NCBI GenBank assembly: GCA_041737835.1
Contig: JBGSQY010000001.1
Length of the DNA stretch: 64,000 bases
DNA from: Bythopirellula sp041737835
GTDB lineage: Bacteria > Planctomycetota > Planctomycetia > Pirellulales > Lacipirellulaceae
Reading direction: 5' to 3' (one strand)
Positions 43,593 through 52,141 of this stretch are shown here, one piece after another. The translations under genes and the position numbers were made by a program. The first letter of the stretch is position 1, and each line of letters starts with the position of its first letter. The notes beneath the pieces are model-generated. The model did not search any database, was not told the DNA's origin, and was given only the letters and a program-made list of their open reading frames with translations.

Positions 43593-45284
43593 TCACTCAT
43601 CCGTCACGCAACCTTCGCTCGCGCTTTTCACGTTCTTAATATACTTGTAGAGCGTCCCACGGGTCGCTTTATACGCTGGTGCTTTCCAAGCGGCGCGGCG
43701 AGATTGGAATTCCGCGTCGGAGATATCGACATCGATCGTGTTCTTCTCGGCGTCGATGATGATTTTGTCGCCCGTCTTTACCAGCGCGATGGGACCGCCC
43801 ATTTGCGCTTCGGGCGTAACATGCCCCACGATAAATCCGTGTGATCCGCCACTGAAGCGGCCATCGGTCAATAGCGCCACGTCGCTGCCCAAACCGGCAC
43901 CCATGATCGCGCTCGTGGGGGTGAGCATCTCGGGCATGCCGGGGCCCCCTTGTGGGCCTTCGTAGCGAATAACCACCACGTCGCCTTTGTTGATCTTCTT
44001 TTGCTCGAGCGCGTGCAGCATGTCTTCTTCGCTGTCGAACACTTTGGCCGGGCCGGTGAACTGCAAACCTTCCTTGCCGGTGATTTTCGCGACCGCGCCG
44101 TCAGGACAAAAGTTGCCCCGCATGATGCGGATGTGACCCGTCCTTTTGATCGGATCGGAAAGCGGCTTCACCACCTCTTGCCCGGCTTTGAGTCCTGGCA
44201 AATCGGCCAAATTCTCGGCAATCGTTTTGCCCGTGACCGTCAGGCACGAGCCGTCGATCAAGCCTTCGGCGAGCAACATCTTCATGACGGCTGGCGTGCC
44301 CCCCACGGCGTGCAATTCTTCTTGAACGTATTTTCCGCTTGGCTTGAGATCGGCGAGCAAGGGAATACGATCACTCACTTTTTGGAAATCGTCGATCGTG
44401 AGTTCGACATCGACGCTCCGCGCCATTGCTAACAAATGCAGCACGGCATTGGTCGAACCCCCGACGGCCATCGTGAGCACCATCGCGTTTTCAAACGCCG
44501 CGCGGGTCATGATGTCGCGTGGTTTAATGTCGCGTTCCAGCAAAACGCGGATGGCTTTGCCCGCTTCCAAGCATTCTTTGAGCTTGTCGGGGTCTTCAGC
44601 AGGAATCGACGAACTGTAGGGTAGCGACATCCCCATCGCCTCAATGGCCGAGGCCATCGTGTTGGCGGTGTACATACCGCCGCAGGCCCCTGCGCCGGGA
44701 CAACTTGAACGCACGATTTCCTTGCGTTCGTCTTCGGTGATCCGTCCCGCAAGGAATTCACCGTAGCATTGAAACGCGCTTACAACGTCGCGCTTTTGCG
44801 AGTCGCCGCCGAAGTGCGTGAATCCCGGTTTGATCGTGCCGCCGTAAACCATCAAGCCGGGGCGGTTCAAACGACCCATCGCCATGATGCAGCCCGGCAT
44901 GTTTTTATCGCAACCGGGAATGGTGATACAGGCGTCATACCACTGGGCACCCATGACCGTTTCAATCGAGTCGGCAATCAGATCGCGCGATTGTAGCGAA
45001 AAGCTCATGCCGTCGGTCCCCATCGAAATGCCGTCCGACACGCCAATCGTGTTGAATCGCATGCCAACGAGTCCCGCCGCCTTGACGCCTTCCTTGACCT
45101 TGGCCGCCAGATCGAGCAGGTGCATGTTGCACGTATTGCCTTCGTACCAAACGCTGGCGATGCCGACCTGCGCCTTTTGCATGTCGTCTTCGGACATCCC
45201 CGTGCCGTAGAGCATCGCTTGCGAGGCACCTTGCGACTTAGGTTGCGTGATGTGGCTGCTGATTTTATTGAGTGCTGCGGGCAC
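43593..45284 (-). CDS. ilvD: Dihydroxy-acid dehydratase
   Basis: A 563-residue iron-sulfur enzyme of valine, leucine and isoleucine biosynthesis. Cluster cysteines are in IPGCDKNMPGC and SCPGAGACGGMYTANT. The LTDGRFSGGSHGFIVGHV region near the C-terminus is invariant in the family. I start it at GTG 45284, which has AAGGA eight bases upstream and gives the usual length; the longer frame to 45392 has no family counterpart. Single gene. Confidence 0.95.
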   Translation of the reverse strand: MPAALNKISSHITQPKSQGASQAMLYGTGMSEDDMQKAQVGIASVWYEGNTCNMHLLDLAAKVKEGVKAAGLVGMRFNTIGVSDGISMGTDGMSFSLQSRDLIADSIETVMGAQWYDACITIPGCDKNMPGCIMAMGRLNRPGLMVYGGTIKPGFTHFGGDSQKRDVVSAFQCYGEFLAGRITEDERKEIVRSSCPGAGACGGMYTANTMASAIEAMGMSLPYSSSIPAEDPDKLKECLEAGKAIRVLLERDIKPRDIMTRAAFENAMVLTMAVGGSTNAVLHLLAMARSVDVELTIDDFQKVSDRIPLLADLKPSGKYVQEELHAVGGTPAVMKMLLAEGLIDGSCLTVTGKTIAENLADLPGLKAGQEVVKPLSDPIKRTGHIRIMRGNFCPDGAVAKITGKEGLQFTGPAKVFDSEEDMLHALEQKKINKGDVVVIRYEGPQGGPGMPEMLTPTSAIMGAGLGSDVALLTDGRFSGGSHGFIVGHVTPEAQMGGPIALVKTGDKIIIDAEKNTIDVDISDAEFQSRRAAWKAPAYKATRGTLYKYIKNVKSASEGCVTDE

Positions 45285-45547
45285 GATTACGGTCCTTACG
45301 TTGCGGTTTGGTAGGCCTGGAGACGAGAAACGGTCATTGTAACCCCATCCTGGCCACCGGCGCAAGCCCGTGGTTTCTGAGGGTTCGACCACCGGCTTGC
45401 ACCGGCGGCTAGGGGGATGGCGTCACGATTGGTATAAGCCTTCCAATGAGACCCCGCCCCCAAAGAACCGCACTTCGCGGGTGAGGTTCGCGCACTATTC
45501 TTACGATGGCGGATGACCTCAGATATTGCCGGCGAGATTGCACTCAC

Positions 45548-46510
45548 ATGCTTACACTTCCCCTGGAATCAAGCGACCCCCTGGTCGAGTCGCCGCCGTC
45601 CGGTCTTCCGGAAGTGATGCTGGCCGATGGACATTGGCTGCCGCTCGCGGGACTCAGCGTCTTGGAACTCGCCGAGTTGCAGTGGAAGCAAGAGCAACGC
45701 TTCGCTCGCGCGATCGCCCAGTTGCCCAAGAACAGCCGCGAACGCGCTCTGGTCACGGGGCAGGCTTACGACACGATTTGCACGATTCTTGCCGCACAAC
45801 GCACCGACGACGAGCCGCTGGTGATGGGGCTCGACAAACGCTACGTGAAGTTGGTGCTCGAACTGTTGCACCGCCAGACGAATCAAGGCGTCGAGTGTCC
45901 CCACTTGTTCGAGATTGGCTACGGCAGTGGCATGCTGCTGAAAGAAGTCAGCGACCATGGCTTCTCGGTCGCGGGAGTAGAGATTTCCAGCACCATGCGC
46001 GAACATGCCGTCGCGCTGTTGGGAGAACGCTACGCCGATCAACTTCTGTTTGGCGATCTCCGGCAAGTGAAACGCGACTCGTTGGATGAGCGTCCTACGT
46101 TGATCTATTGGAACGACGTGTTCGAGCATATTTGCCCCGACGAGATCGCCGACTACCTTTCGCACATTTACAGCTTGCTGCAACCGGGCGGCATGCTCGT
46201 CACGATCACGCCGAACTGGTTGTTGCGGCCTTCGGACATCACGCGAACATTTTGTCCGCTGCGCACCGAAGCCCGCGGCCTGCACTTCAAAGAATACCGA
46301 CTGTCAGAGACGGTCAAACTGCTCAAGGAAACCGGGTTCCGCTCGGTAGCCACGCCACTGTGTGTGAGCAGACAGCGCATCTACCTTTGCGGCAAGGGAC
46401 TGCGGTTGTGCAAGCAATGGTGCGAACCATTGATTGATAAGCTGCCCGTCAAATTCGCGCATCTCTTATGCCGTGGCTTAGGGCTCTCGTACACGATCGC
46501 GACGAAGTAA
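45548..46510 (+). CDS. Class I SAM-dependent methyltransferase
   Basis: A 320-residue methyltransferase. The SAM-binding motif I is LFEIGYGSGMLLKEVSDHG at about residues 119-137. A post-motif DVFEHI and the LLQPGGMLVTITPNWL strand follow, of the UbiE/biotin-synthesis-like type (methyltransferase domain 12-like). ATG 45548 and 45506 are both possible. Substrate unknown. Single gene. Confidence 0.85.
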   Translation: MLTLPLESSDPLVESPPSGLPEVMLADGHWLPLAGLSVLELAELQWKQEQRFARAIAQLPKNSRERALVTGQAYDTICTILAAQRTDDEPLVMGLDKRYVKLVLELLHRQTNQGVECPHLFEIGYGSGMLLKEVSDHGFSVAGVEISSTMREHAVALLGERYADQLLFGDLRQVKRDSLDERPTLIYWNDVFEHICPDEIADYLSHIYSLLQPGGMLVTITPNWLLRPSDITRTFCPLRTEARGLHFKEYRLSETVKLLKETGFRSVATPLCVSRQRIYLCGKGLRLCKQWCEPLIDKLPVKFAHLLCRGLGLSYTIATK

Positions 46511-46523
46511 TTGATACCGGTAG

Positions 46524-46587
46524 CCCCGACACATCGTCCGCAAAGTGCGTAGTCAATAGGAAAAACTCAGTCGGACATGCGTCGGGG
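46524..46587. repeat. Imperfect inverted repeat
   Basis: Arms ccccgac-acatcgtccg and cggacatgcgtcgggg (about 15 of 17 positions paired) lie behind the methyltransferase gene. No T tract; may be a repetitive extragenic element. Confidence 0.6.
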
Positions 46588-46643
46588 TGCGCAGCACAAG
46601 AGGTATTCAAGCATCGCCCAAAACTTCTTGTCGCAGGCGACAC

Positions 46644-46699
46644 CGACACTCGACTGATTCCATTCTCACGTACACGATCTCCACATCAGTCGAGTGTCG
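46644..46699. repeat. 15-base perfect inverted repeat
   Basis: CGACACTCGACTGAT at 46644-46658 and its exact reverse complement at 46685-46699, separated by 26 bases. Immediately before it is TGTCGC-AG-GCGACA. No T tract on either side, so it is not an obvious terminator. Confidence 0.9.
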
Positions 46700-46842
46700 C
46701 TGGCACCCACCATTTTAAACTCCGCTAGTGGCCAAGAATCGTTGTGGCGAAGCACTCCTTCACGTGTCACAATACGCCTGCGCGGCGTTATGTATTTGGC
46801 TGGCGCTGGGCGCTAAATCTCGAATCAACGCGAAAATATTTT

Positions 46843-46990
46843 GACCAAAACCCCAGGACTTTTGTCACCTGTGATTTCTGTATTCATCGATTATTGCAGA
46901 GCAAACTCGTTGGCACCGTTCCAAAACTCATGGGTTTTGTCACCAGAAATCGAAATTCGCCTGATTCGTTCCAAAACTCCAAAAGCCATA
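46843..46990 (+). repeat. Imperfect tandem repeat in non-coding region
   Basis: Elements of the form 'ccaaaaccc/ctc ... ttttgtcacc' recur at about 46845, 46919 and 46971, with 'gttccaaaactc' at 46917 and 46968. The whole 565 bases from 46511 to 47075 contain no convincing gene. Confidence 0.5.
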
Positions 46991-47075
46991 CCACGAGTCG
47001 GGCCAGATAGACCATTATTTCAAATCGGACTAGAATCGCGGAGCAATTTTCCGGCGGGGTGTTGGGCGACTACTC

Positions 47076-49328
47076 ATGGCTGATTACGAAAAAAATGGTT
47101 CCTTTTACCTTGGTCGACCCTTCGATCTCGCCACGGGGCAGCTTGCGCAGGAGAAGGTGCTCTACGATGCCAACGATCTGACTACCCACGCGGTGTGCGT
47201 CGGCATGACCGGGAGCGGCAAGACCGGCTTGTGCATGTCGCTCTTGGAGGAAGCCGCGCTTGATGGCATTCCCGTGATCGCCATCGATCCCAAGGGGGAC
47301 TTGGGTAATTTGCTGCTCGCGTTCCCGCAGCTCAAGCCGAGTGACTTCGAGCCGTGGGTCGATCCCTCGGTGGCCCAACAACTGGGCATCACGAAAGAGG
47401 AATTGGCGGAGCAGACAGCCTCCCTGTGGAAGAAGGGACTTGCCGACTGGAATGAAGACCAAGCGCGACTTCAAAGGTATGCCGATGTTGATAAGGTGAT
47501 CTACACCCCAGGCAGCACGGCGGGGATGCCGCTCACGGTGCTCAAAGGTTTTCATGCCCCGCCGCAGGCCGTCATCGATGACGGCGACACCTACAACGAT
47601 TTGCTGCAATCAACCACGCAGTGTGTGCTAGCCTTGGTGGGAATCGACGCCGATCCGGTACAAAGCCGCGAGGCGATTCTCATTTCCAACATCCTTGATC
47701 ACGCCTGGCGTGCCGGGCGCAGCCTCGATTTGTCGGCACTCATCCATGACATTCAAAAGCCTCCCTTCACCATGGTTGGGATCGTCGACATCGAGAATTT
47801 TCTCCCAGCCAAAGACCGCATGGCGTTGGGGATGAAAATTAACAATCTGTTGGCTTCTCCCTCGTTTGCGAATTGGTTGCAAGGGGAGTCACTGGATATC
47901 GAGTCGCTGCTGTACACCTCCGATAAGAAACCGCGGTTGTCAATTCTTTCGATTGCTCATTTGAACGACAACGAGCGGATGTTCTTCGTGACAATTCTGC
48001 TCAACGAAATATTGAGCTGGATGCGCTCGCAATCCGGCACGGGGAGCCTCCGGGCGATCCTCTACATGGACGAAGTGTTCGGCTATTTTCCGCCATCGGC
48101 CAATCCTCCGAGTAAGCGACCAATGCTCACGTTGCTTAAACAGGCGCGTGCGTTTGGTTTGGGAGTTGTACTCGCCACGCAGAATCCGGTCGATCTGGAC
48201 TACAAAGGGCTTTCCAACGCGGGGACATGGTTTCTGGGGCGGTTACAAACCGAGCGCGACAAACTCCGCGTGCTCGACGGCTTGGAAGGCGCTTCGGCCC
48301 AGGCGGGCTCCAAGTTCAATCGCAGCGAGATGGACGCGCTGCTCTCCGGGCTGCGGAGCCGTGTGTTTCTGGTGAACAATGTTCACAGCGAACAGCCGCA
48401 GGTGATGCACACCCGCTGGGTGATGTCGTACCTGCGCGGACCGCTCACCCGTGACCAGATTCGCGAGCTGATGCAGGATCGCAAGCCAAACGCGGCCGAG
48501 TCTCAAGCTGCTGAGAACAAGCCAGCGGAACGATCGACCGTGAGTCACGATCAAGCCCGGCCGATGCTGTCAGGCAATATCTCGGAAAAGTTCTGGCCGC
48601 TGAGCCGCGTTCCTGATGCGGAAAGCTCGATACAGTATCAACCGGCACTGGTTGCTGAAATCCAACTTACGTCATCACCTCAGGCCAAGTTTCTGGTGCG
48701 TCGCGAGATGAACAGCGAGATTCCATCATCGATTTGGGACGGTGCCCAGATTCTCACGCCTCCGAATGATTGGGATAACGAACCTTACACCAACAGCGGA
48801 TTTCTATCGCTCGTGGGGCCACTGACCCAGGACAAAAACTACAAGATCTGGCAACGTGATCTGGGCGAGTGGTTTGAAAAGCAATATCGCACCCTACGCG
48901 ACCTGACGACGAAGCGTGATAAGCTAGAAGATTCGGTCCGCAAAGTTCAACTCGAAGTCGATGAGAATCGGTGGTGGTGGCTGGGGAGTCTGTGGCGAGC
49001 GCTCGAAGTGATTTTCGTTCGTTTGCTGGGTGGCAGTACACGCAAGCAAATCGTGACGCAGACCTCGACCAAACAAATGACTCGCGGCAGACGAAGATAT
49101 TCCGAAGCCAAGGCCGAATTGGCTGAGCTCACAGAGAAACTCGCAGACTGTCAGAAGGAATTCGACGACTTCAGAGTTGCGCTGGGTACTCGGCTTTCAG
49201 CTGATCATGAAGTTCGAGATTCCCTGCTCACGGCGATTGAAAAGAATCAGGTCGAAGTCAGCCGCGTGAACCTAGCTTGGCTGCCTCGGCAAGTCGACGC
49301 ACAAGGTCAATCACAAGCACTATATTAG
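47076..49328 (+). CDS. HerA-like ATPase (DUF853-type ATP-binding protein)
   Basis: A 750-residue P-loop ATPase of the FtsK/HerA superfamily. Walker A is GMTGSGKT at residues 43-50, followed by IPVIAIDPKGDLGNLL, and Walker B is LRAILYMDEVFGYFPPSAN, then GVVLATQNPVDLDYKGLSN, a hallmark of HerA-like proteins. The C-terminal ~150 residues form a coiled coil (LTTKRDKLEDSVRKVQLEVD ... YSEAKAELAELTEKLADCQK). HerA enzymes usually work with NurA nucleases, but no nuclease is adjacent. Function in this lineage is unknown. Confidence 0.88.
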   Translation: MADYEKNGSFYLGRPFDLATGQLAQEKVLYDANDLTTHAVCVGMTGSGKTGLCMSLLEEAALDGIPVIAIDPKGDLGNLLLAFPQLKPSDFEPWVDPSVAQQLGITKEELAEQTASLWKKGLADWNEDQARLQRYADVDKVIYTPGSTAGMPLTVLKGFHAPPQAVIDDGDTYNDLLQSTTQCVLALVGIDADPVQSREAILISNILDHAWRAGRSLDLSALIHDIQKPPFTMVGIVDIENFLPAKDRMALGMKINNLLASPSFANWLQGESLDIESLLYTSDKKPRLSILSIAHLNDNERMFFVTILLNEILSWMRSQSGTGSLRAILYMDEVFGYFPPSANPPSKRPMLTLLKQARAFGLGVVLATQNPVDLDYKGLSNAGTWFLGRLQTERDKLRVLDGLEGASAQAGSKFNRSEMDALLSGLRSRVFLVNNVHSEQPQVMHTRWVMSYLRGPLTRDQIRELMQDRKPNAAESQAAENKPAERSTVSHDQARPMLSGNISEKFWPLSRVPDAESSIQYQPALVAEIQLTSSPQAKFLVRREMNSEIPSSIWDGAQILTPPNDWDNEPYTNSGFLSLVGPLTQDKNYKIWQRDLGEWFEKQYRTLRDLTTKRDKLEDSVRKVQLEVDENRWWWLGSLWRALEVIFVRLLGGSTRKQIVTQTSTKQMTRGRRRYSEAKAELAELTEKLADCQKEFDDFRVALGTRLSADHEVRDSLLTAIEKNQVEVSRVNLAWLPRQVDAQGQSQALY

Positions 49329-49354
49329 ATCATAATTTTTGTCAGGAGTGAGGC

Positions 49355-49876
49355 ATGTCGGAACGTGAACGTTGGATCATCTACCCTTTGCTGTTGTTCG
49401 CCTTAGGGGCGGCGGTCCGGGACAAGCTCATCGACCGCGTGGAAGCCAAAGAGATTCGCTGCGAACGGCTGCAAATCATCGATCAGCAGGATCCTGATAA
49501 ATCGCTCGCCGAGCTTGGTTTCAAACGAGCCATCAACGGCGACCCCACGCGATTGGCCGACCGCGTGGGAGCTCTCATTCTGAAGGATAGCGACGGGAAC
49601 GAAATCTGTGATATTTCGCACGACGTCATCGTCGGAAGGGTTATCGCGAGGCAGTTGGCGGTGATCGATGAAATGCGGCGGCCGCTCGTGGTGGCCTTAA
49701 CGGAACCACTTCCGGTGATGACGCCAGGGCAGGGGGATGGGGCCGTCTCCTACCAAGGGGTCATTTACTTAAACAACCAACGGTTGGGCATTCGATTGGC
49801 TCCCCCGACGAATCAACCCGCGACCAATCCGCCTCCCGCGAATCCGGCAGAAGCGTCTCCCGAGGCAAATCCCTAA
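49355..49876 (+). CDS. Membrane-anchored unknown protein, Pro/Asn-rich tail
   Basis: A 173-residue protein starting MSERERWIIYPLLLFALGAAV, an N-terminal membrane anchor. The middle is beta-rich (GALILKDSDGNEICDISHDV), and the C-terminus is low complexity, rich in Pro, Asn and Ala (NQPATNPPPANPAEASPEAN). GTCAGGAGTG precedes ATG 49355, and it lies 26 bases behind the HerA-like gene, so it may be its membrane partner. Not recognised. Confidence 0.7.
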   Translation: MSERERWIIYPLLLFALGAAVRDKLIDRVEAKEIRCERLQIIDQQDPDKSLAELGFKRAINGDPTRLADRVGALILKDSDGNEICDISHDVIVGRVIARQLAVIDEMRRPLVVALTEPLPVMTPGQGDGAVSYQGVIYLNNQRLGIRLAPPTNQPATNPPPANPAEASPEANP

Positions 49877-50055
49877 GGAATACGGAGTATTATCCATCCG
49901 AATGAGCGAAATTCGATCACGGAGTTTGCCTGTTCGTTCCGATTTTTGGGAACGATACGTGCAATTGTGTTCCCCAAAGCACGCCAACCGGCTAATCTAT
50001 GGCAGCCTGTTGCCTGCAGGTCCCGAGAAGAAGCTTTCCCGTGTCGTTGATTGTA

Positions 50056-52140
50056 ATGGATAACGAGCTGATACAGACCGGCACGCGATTCGCCAGCCTG
50101 GCCGACATGGTCGAGCAGCAGGCGTTAAGTTATCCCGATTGCAAGGCCTTTGTCTTTGAAGACGATGCGGGACAGACCGAATCGTGGAGCTACCAAGAAT
50201 TATCTGCGCGTTCACGAACCTTGGGGGGGTGGCTTGCCTCGCGGGTGAAGCCGGGTGATCGGGTGCTGCTGGTTTACCCCCCCGGTTTGGAGTTCATCGC
50301 GGCATTCATGGGATGTGTCTACGCGGGGGCGCTCCCCGTGCCGGCGACCTATCCCAAGCCCAAGCGGCCGATGCCTCGGCTAGACTCGATCGTGGCCGAT
50401 TGCCATCCGAGCTTAGTGCTGACACAGACCAGCGTGTTGGGCGGTCTTTGCCTTGATCAACAATCCCCTGCGATCAGCGTGCTTGCTTGGGAAGCGACCG
50501 ACAATGTCGCAACGCAACAAGGCTGTGCGTTTCAACCTGTGGTTCGTAGCGCCGACGATCTTGCCTTTTTGCAATACACGTCGGGCTCAACATCCGAACC
50601 ACGCGGCGTGATGGTGAGCCACGGCAATATCATGCACAACCTCGAAGCGATTCGAGTTGGCTTTGGTATTCGTATCGATGAACATGCCCAAGGCGTGTTT
50701 TGGCTGCCGGCTTATCACGACATGGGATTGATAGGCGGAATTCTGACGCCGTTGTATGTGGGTGCGACGAGCACACTCATCGCGCCAACGACATTTCTAC
50801 GTCGACCGCAGCGTTGGTTGGAATTAATCTCCGCGACGAAGGCGACGATCAGCGGCGCGCCGAATTTTGCTTATGAATTGGCCGAGCGTAAGACGAGTCC
50901 CGCCGACCGAAAGGCCTTGGATTTGAGTTCCTGGCGGCTGGCGTTTTGCGGCGCGGAACCGATCAATTCCGAAACCCTCACGGAATTCGCCGATGCCTTC
51001 GCCGACGCGGGGTTCAAGCCGAGCGCATTCTTCCCTTGCTATGGATTGGCTGAGTCGACGCTGCTGGTGACGGGTGGGCAATCCGCCGCGGGGCCGCGCG
51101 TGCTGCAAGTCGATCGCCAGGCGATGCGTGACAATCGAGTCGTGCAGTTGGCCGAGAAAAATGGACGCACACAAGCCCTCGTGAGTTGCGGCCCAGAATG
51201 TCTGGGGGTCGAAGTAGAAATTGTTGATCCCAAGACCCATGCCAGTTGTGGCAAGAATGAAGTTGGCGAGATTTGGGTTCGTGGCGAATCGATTGCTCGT
51301 GGTTATTGGAATAAAGAAGCCGTCAATGCCGAAGTCTTTCGTGCGAAGCTCGCCACGAATGGTTCGAGCCACGACGAAGAGTATCTCCGCACGGGTGATT
51401 TAGGATTTTGTCACGAGGGTGAGTTGTTCGTGACCGGGCGTTTGAAGGATGTCGTCATTGTGCGGGGACGCAATCACTACCCGCATGATCTGGAACGGAC
51501 AGCGCAAGCTGCCCATGAGGCGGTCGATCTCGGAGCCGCTTTTTCCATCAATATTGATGGCCGCGAAGAGCTGGTGCTCGCTCATCAATTGCGCCGTGAA
51601 AGCCGGAATGCCGATCACAATCAAGTGCTCCAAGCCATCCGCACGGCCGTCGTTGATGAACATGAAATCGATCCTTACGCGATTGTGCTCATTCGCCCAG
51701 CCAGCTTGTCGATGACTTCCAGCGGCAAGGTGCAGCGGCATCGCATCCGCGAGCAATATCTGAATGGTGATTTGGCCATTACCGCGAAATGGATCAATCA
51801 GAATACAGAAGGCAACGACCGGGAAGGCTCGCCAACCCAAGCCGAACCCCCGATGTTTCTTGATCGCATCGGTCAGATGTCACCAGAGAAATTGCAGGCG
51901 GAGATGCTGAGCTGGCTGATGACTTGGTTGACGGCCCGCGCGAATTTGATGCCGGGGGCCATGCAGCCGCAAACACCTTTCGCTCAACTGGGGATTGATT
52001 CGCTCACGGCCGTAGAAATTAGCCAGGAACTTGATCAGTTGCTGGGTTTGCAATCGCCGCCGATGGTGATTTGGAGTTGCCCCACTCCGGAGGAATTGGC
52101 GGACTACTTGGTAGGAGAATTGCAAACTGCCAAGGCTTAA
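50056..52140 (+). CDS. Fatty-acyl-AMP ligase fused to acyl carrier protein domain
   Basis: A 694-residue protein. The adenylation part (residues ~10-575) has the FAAL-type motifs AFLQYTSGSTSEPRGVMVSH (ATP binding), FWLPAYHDMGLIGGIL and FPCYGLAEST, typical of long-chain fatty-acyl-AMP ligases that lack CoA transfer. The C-terminal ~85 residues are an acyl carrier domain with the phosphopantetheine attachment motif LGIDSLTAVE. It would activate a fatty acid and load it on its own carrier. No polyketide synthase is adjacent. The start may also be GTG 50041. Confidence 0.9.
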   Translation: MDNELIQTGTRFASLADMVEQQALSYPDCKAFVFEDDAGQTESWSYQELSARSRTLGGWLASRVKPGDRVLLVYPPGLEFIAAFMGCVYAGALPVPATYPKPKRPMPRLDSIVADCHPSLVLTQTSVLGGLCLDQQSPAISVLAWEATDNVATQQGCAFQPVVRSADDLAFLQYTSGSTSEPRGVMVSHGNIMHNLEAIRVGFGIRIDEHAQGVFWLPAYHDMGLIGGILTPLYVGATSTLIAPTTFLRRPQRWLELISATKATISGAPNFAYELAERKTSPADRKALDLSSWRLAFCGAEPINSETLTEFADAFADAGFKPSAFFPCYGLAESTLLVTGGQSAAGPRVLQVDRQAMRDNRVVQLAEKNGRTQALVSCGPECLGVEVEIVDPKTHASCGKNEVGEIWVRGESIARGYWNKEAVNAEVFRAKLATNGSSHDEEYLRTGDLGFCHEGELFVTGRLKDVVIVRGRNHYPHDLERTAQAAHEAVDLGAAFSINIDGREELVLAHQLRRESRNADHNQVLQAIRTAVVDEHEIDPYAIVLIRPASLSMTSSGKVQRHRIREQYLNGDLAITAKWINQNTEGNDREGSPTQAEPPMFLDRIGQMSPEKLQAEMLSWLMTWLTARANLMPGAMQPQTPFAQLGIDSLTAVEISQELDQLLGLQSPPMVIWSCPTPEELADYLVGELQTAKA

Positions 52141-52141
52141 A

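Noticed and set aside
43593..45392. Longer ilvD frame to 45392
   Set aside because: No family counterpart upstream of residue 37, and GTG 45284 has a good ribosome binding site.
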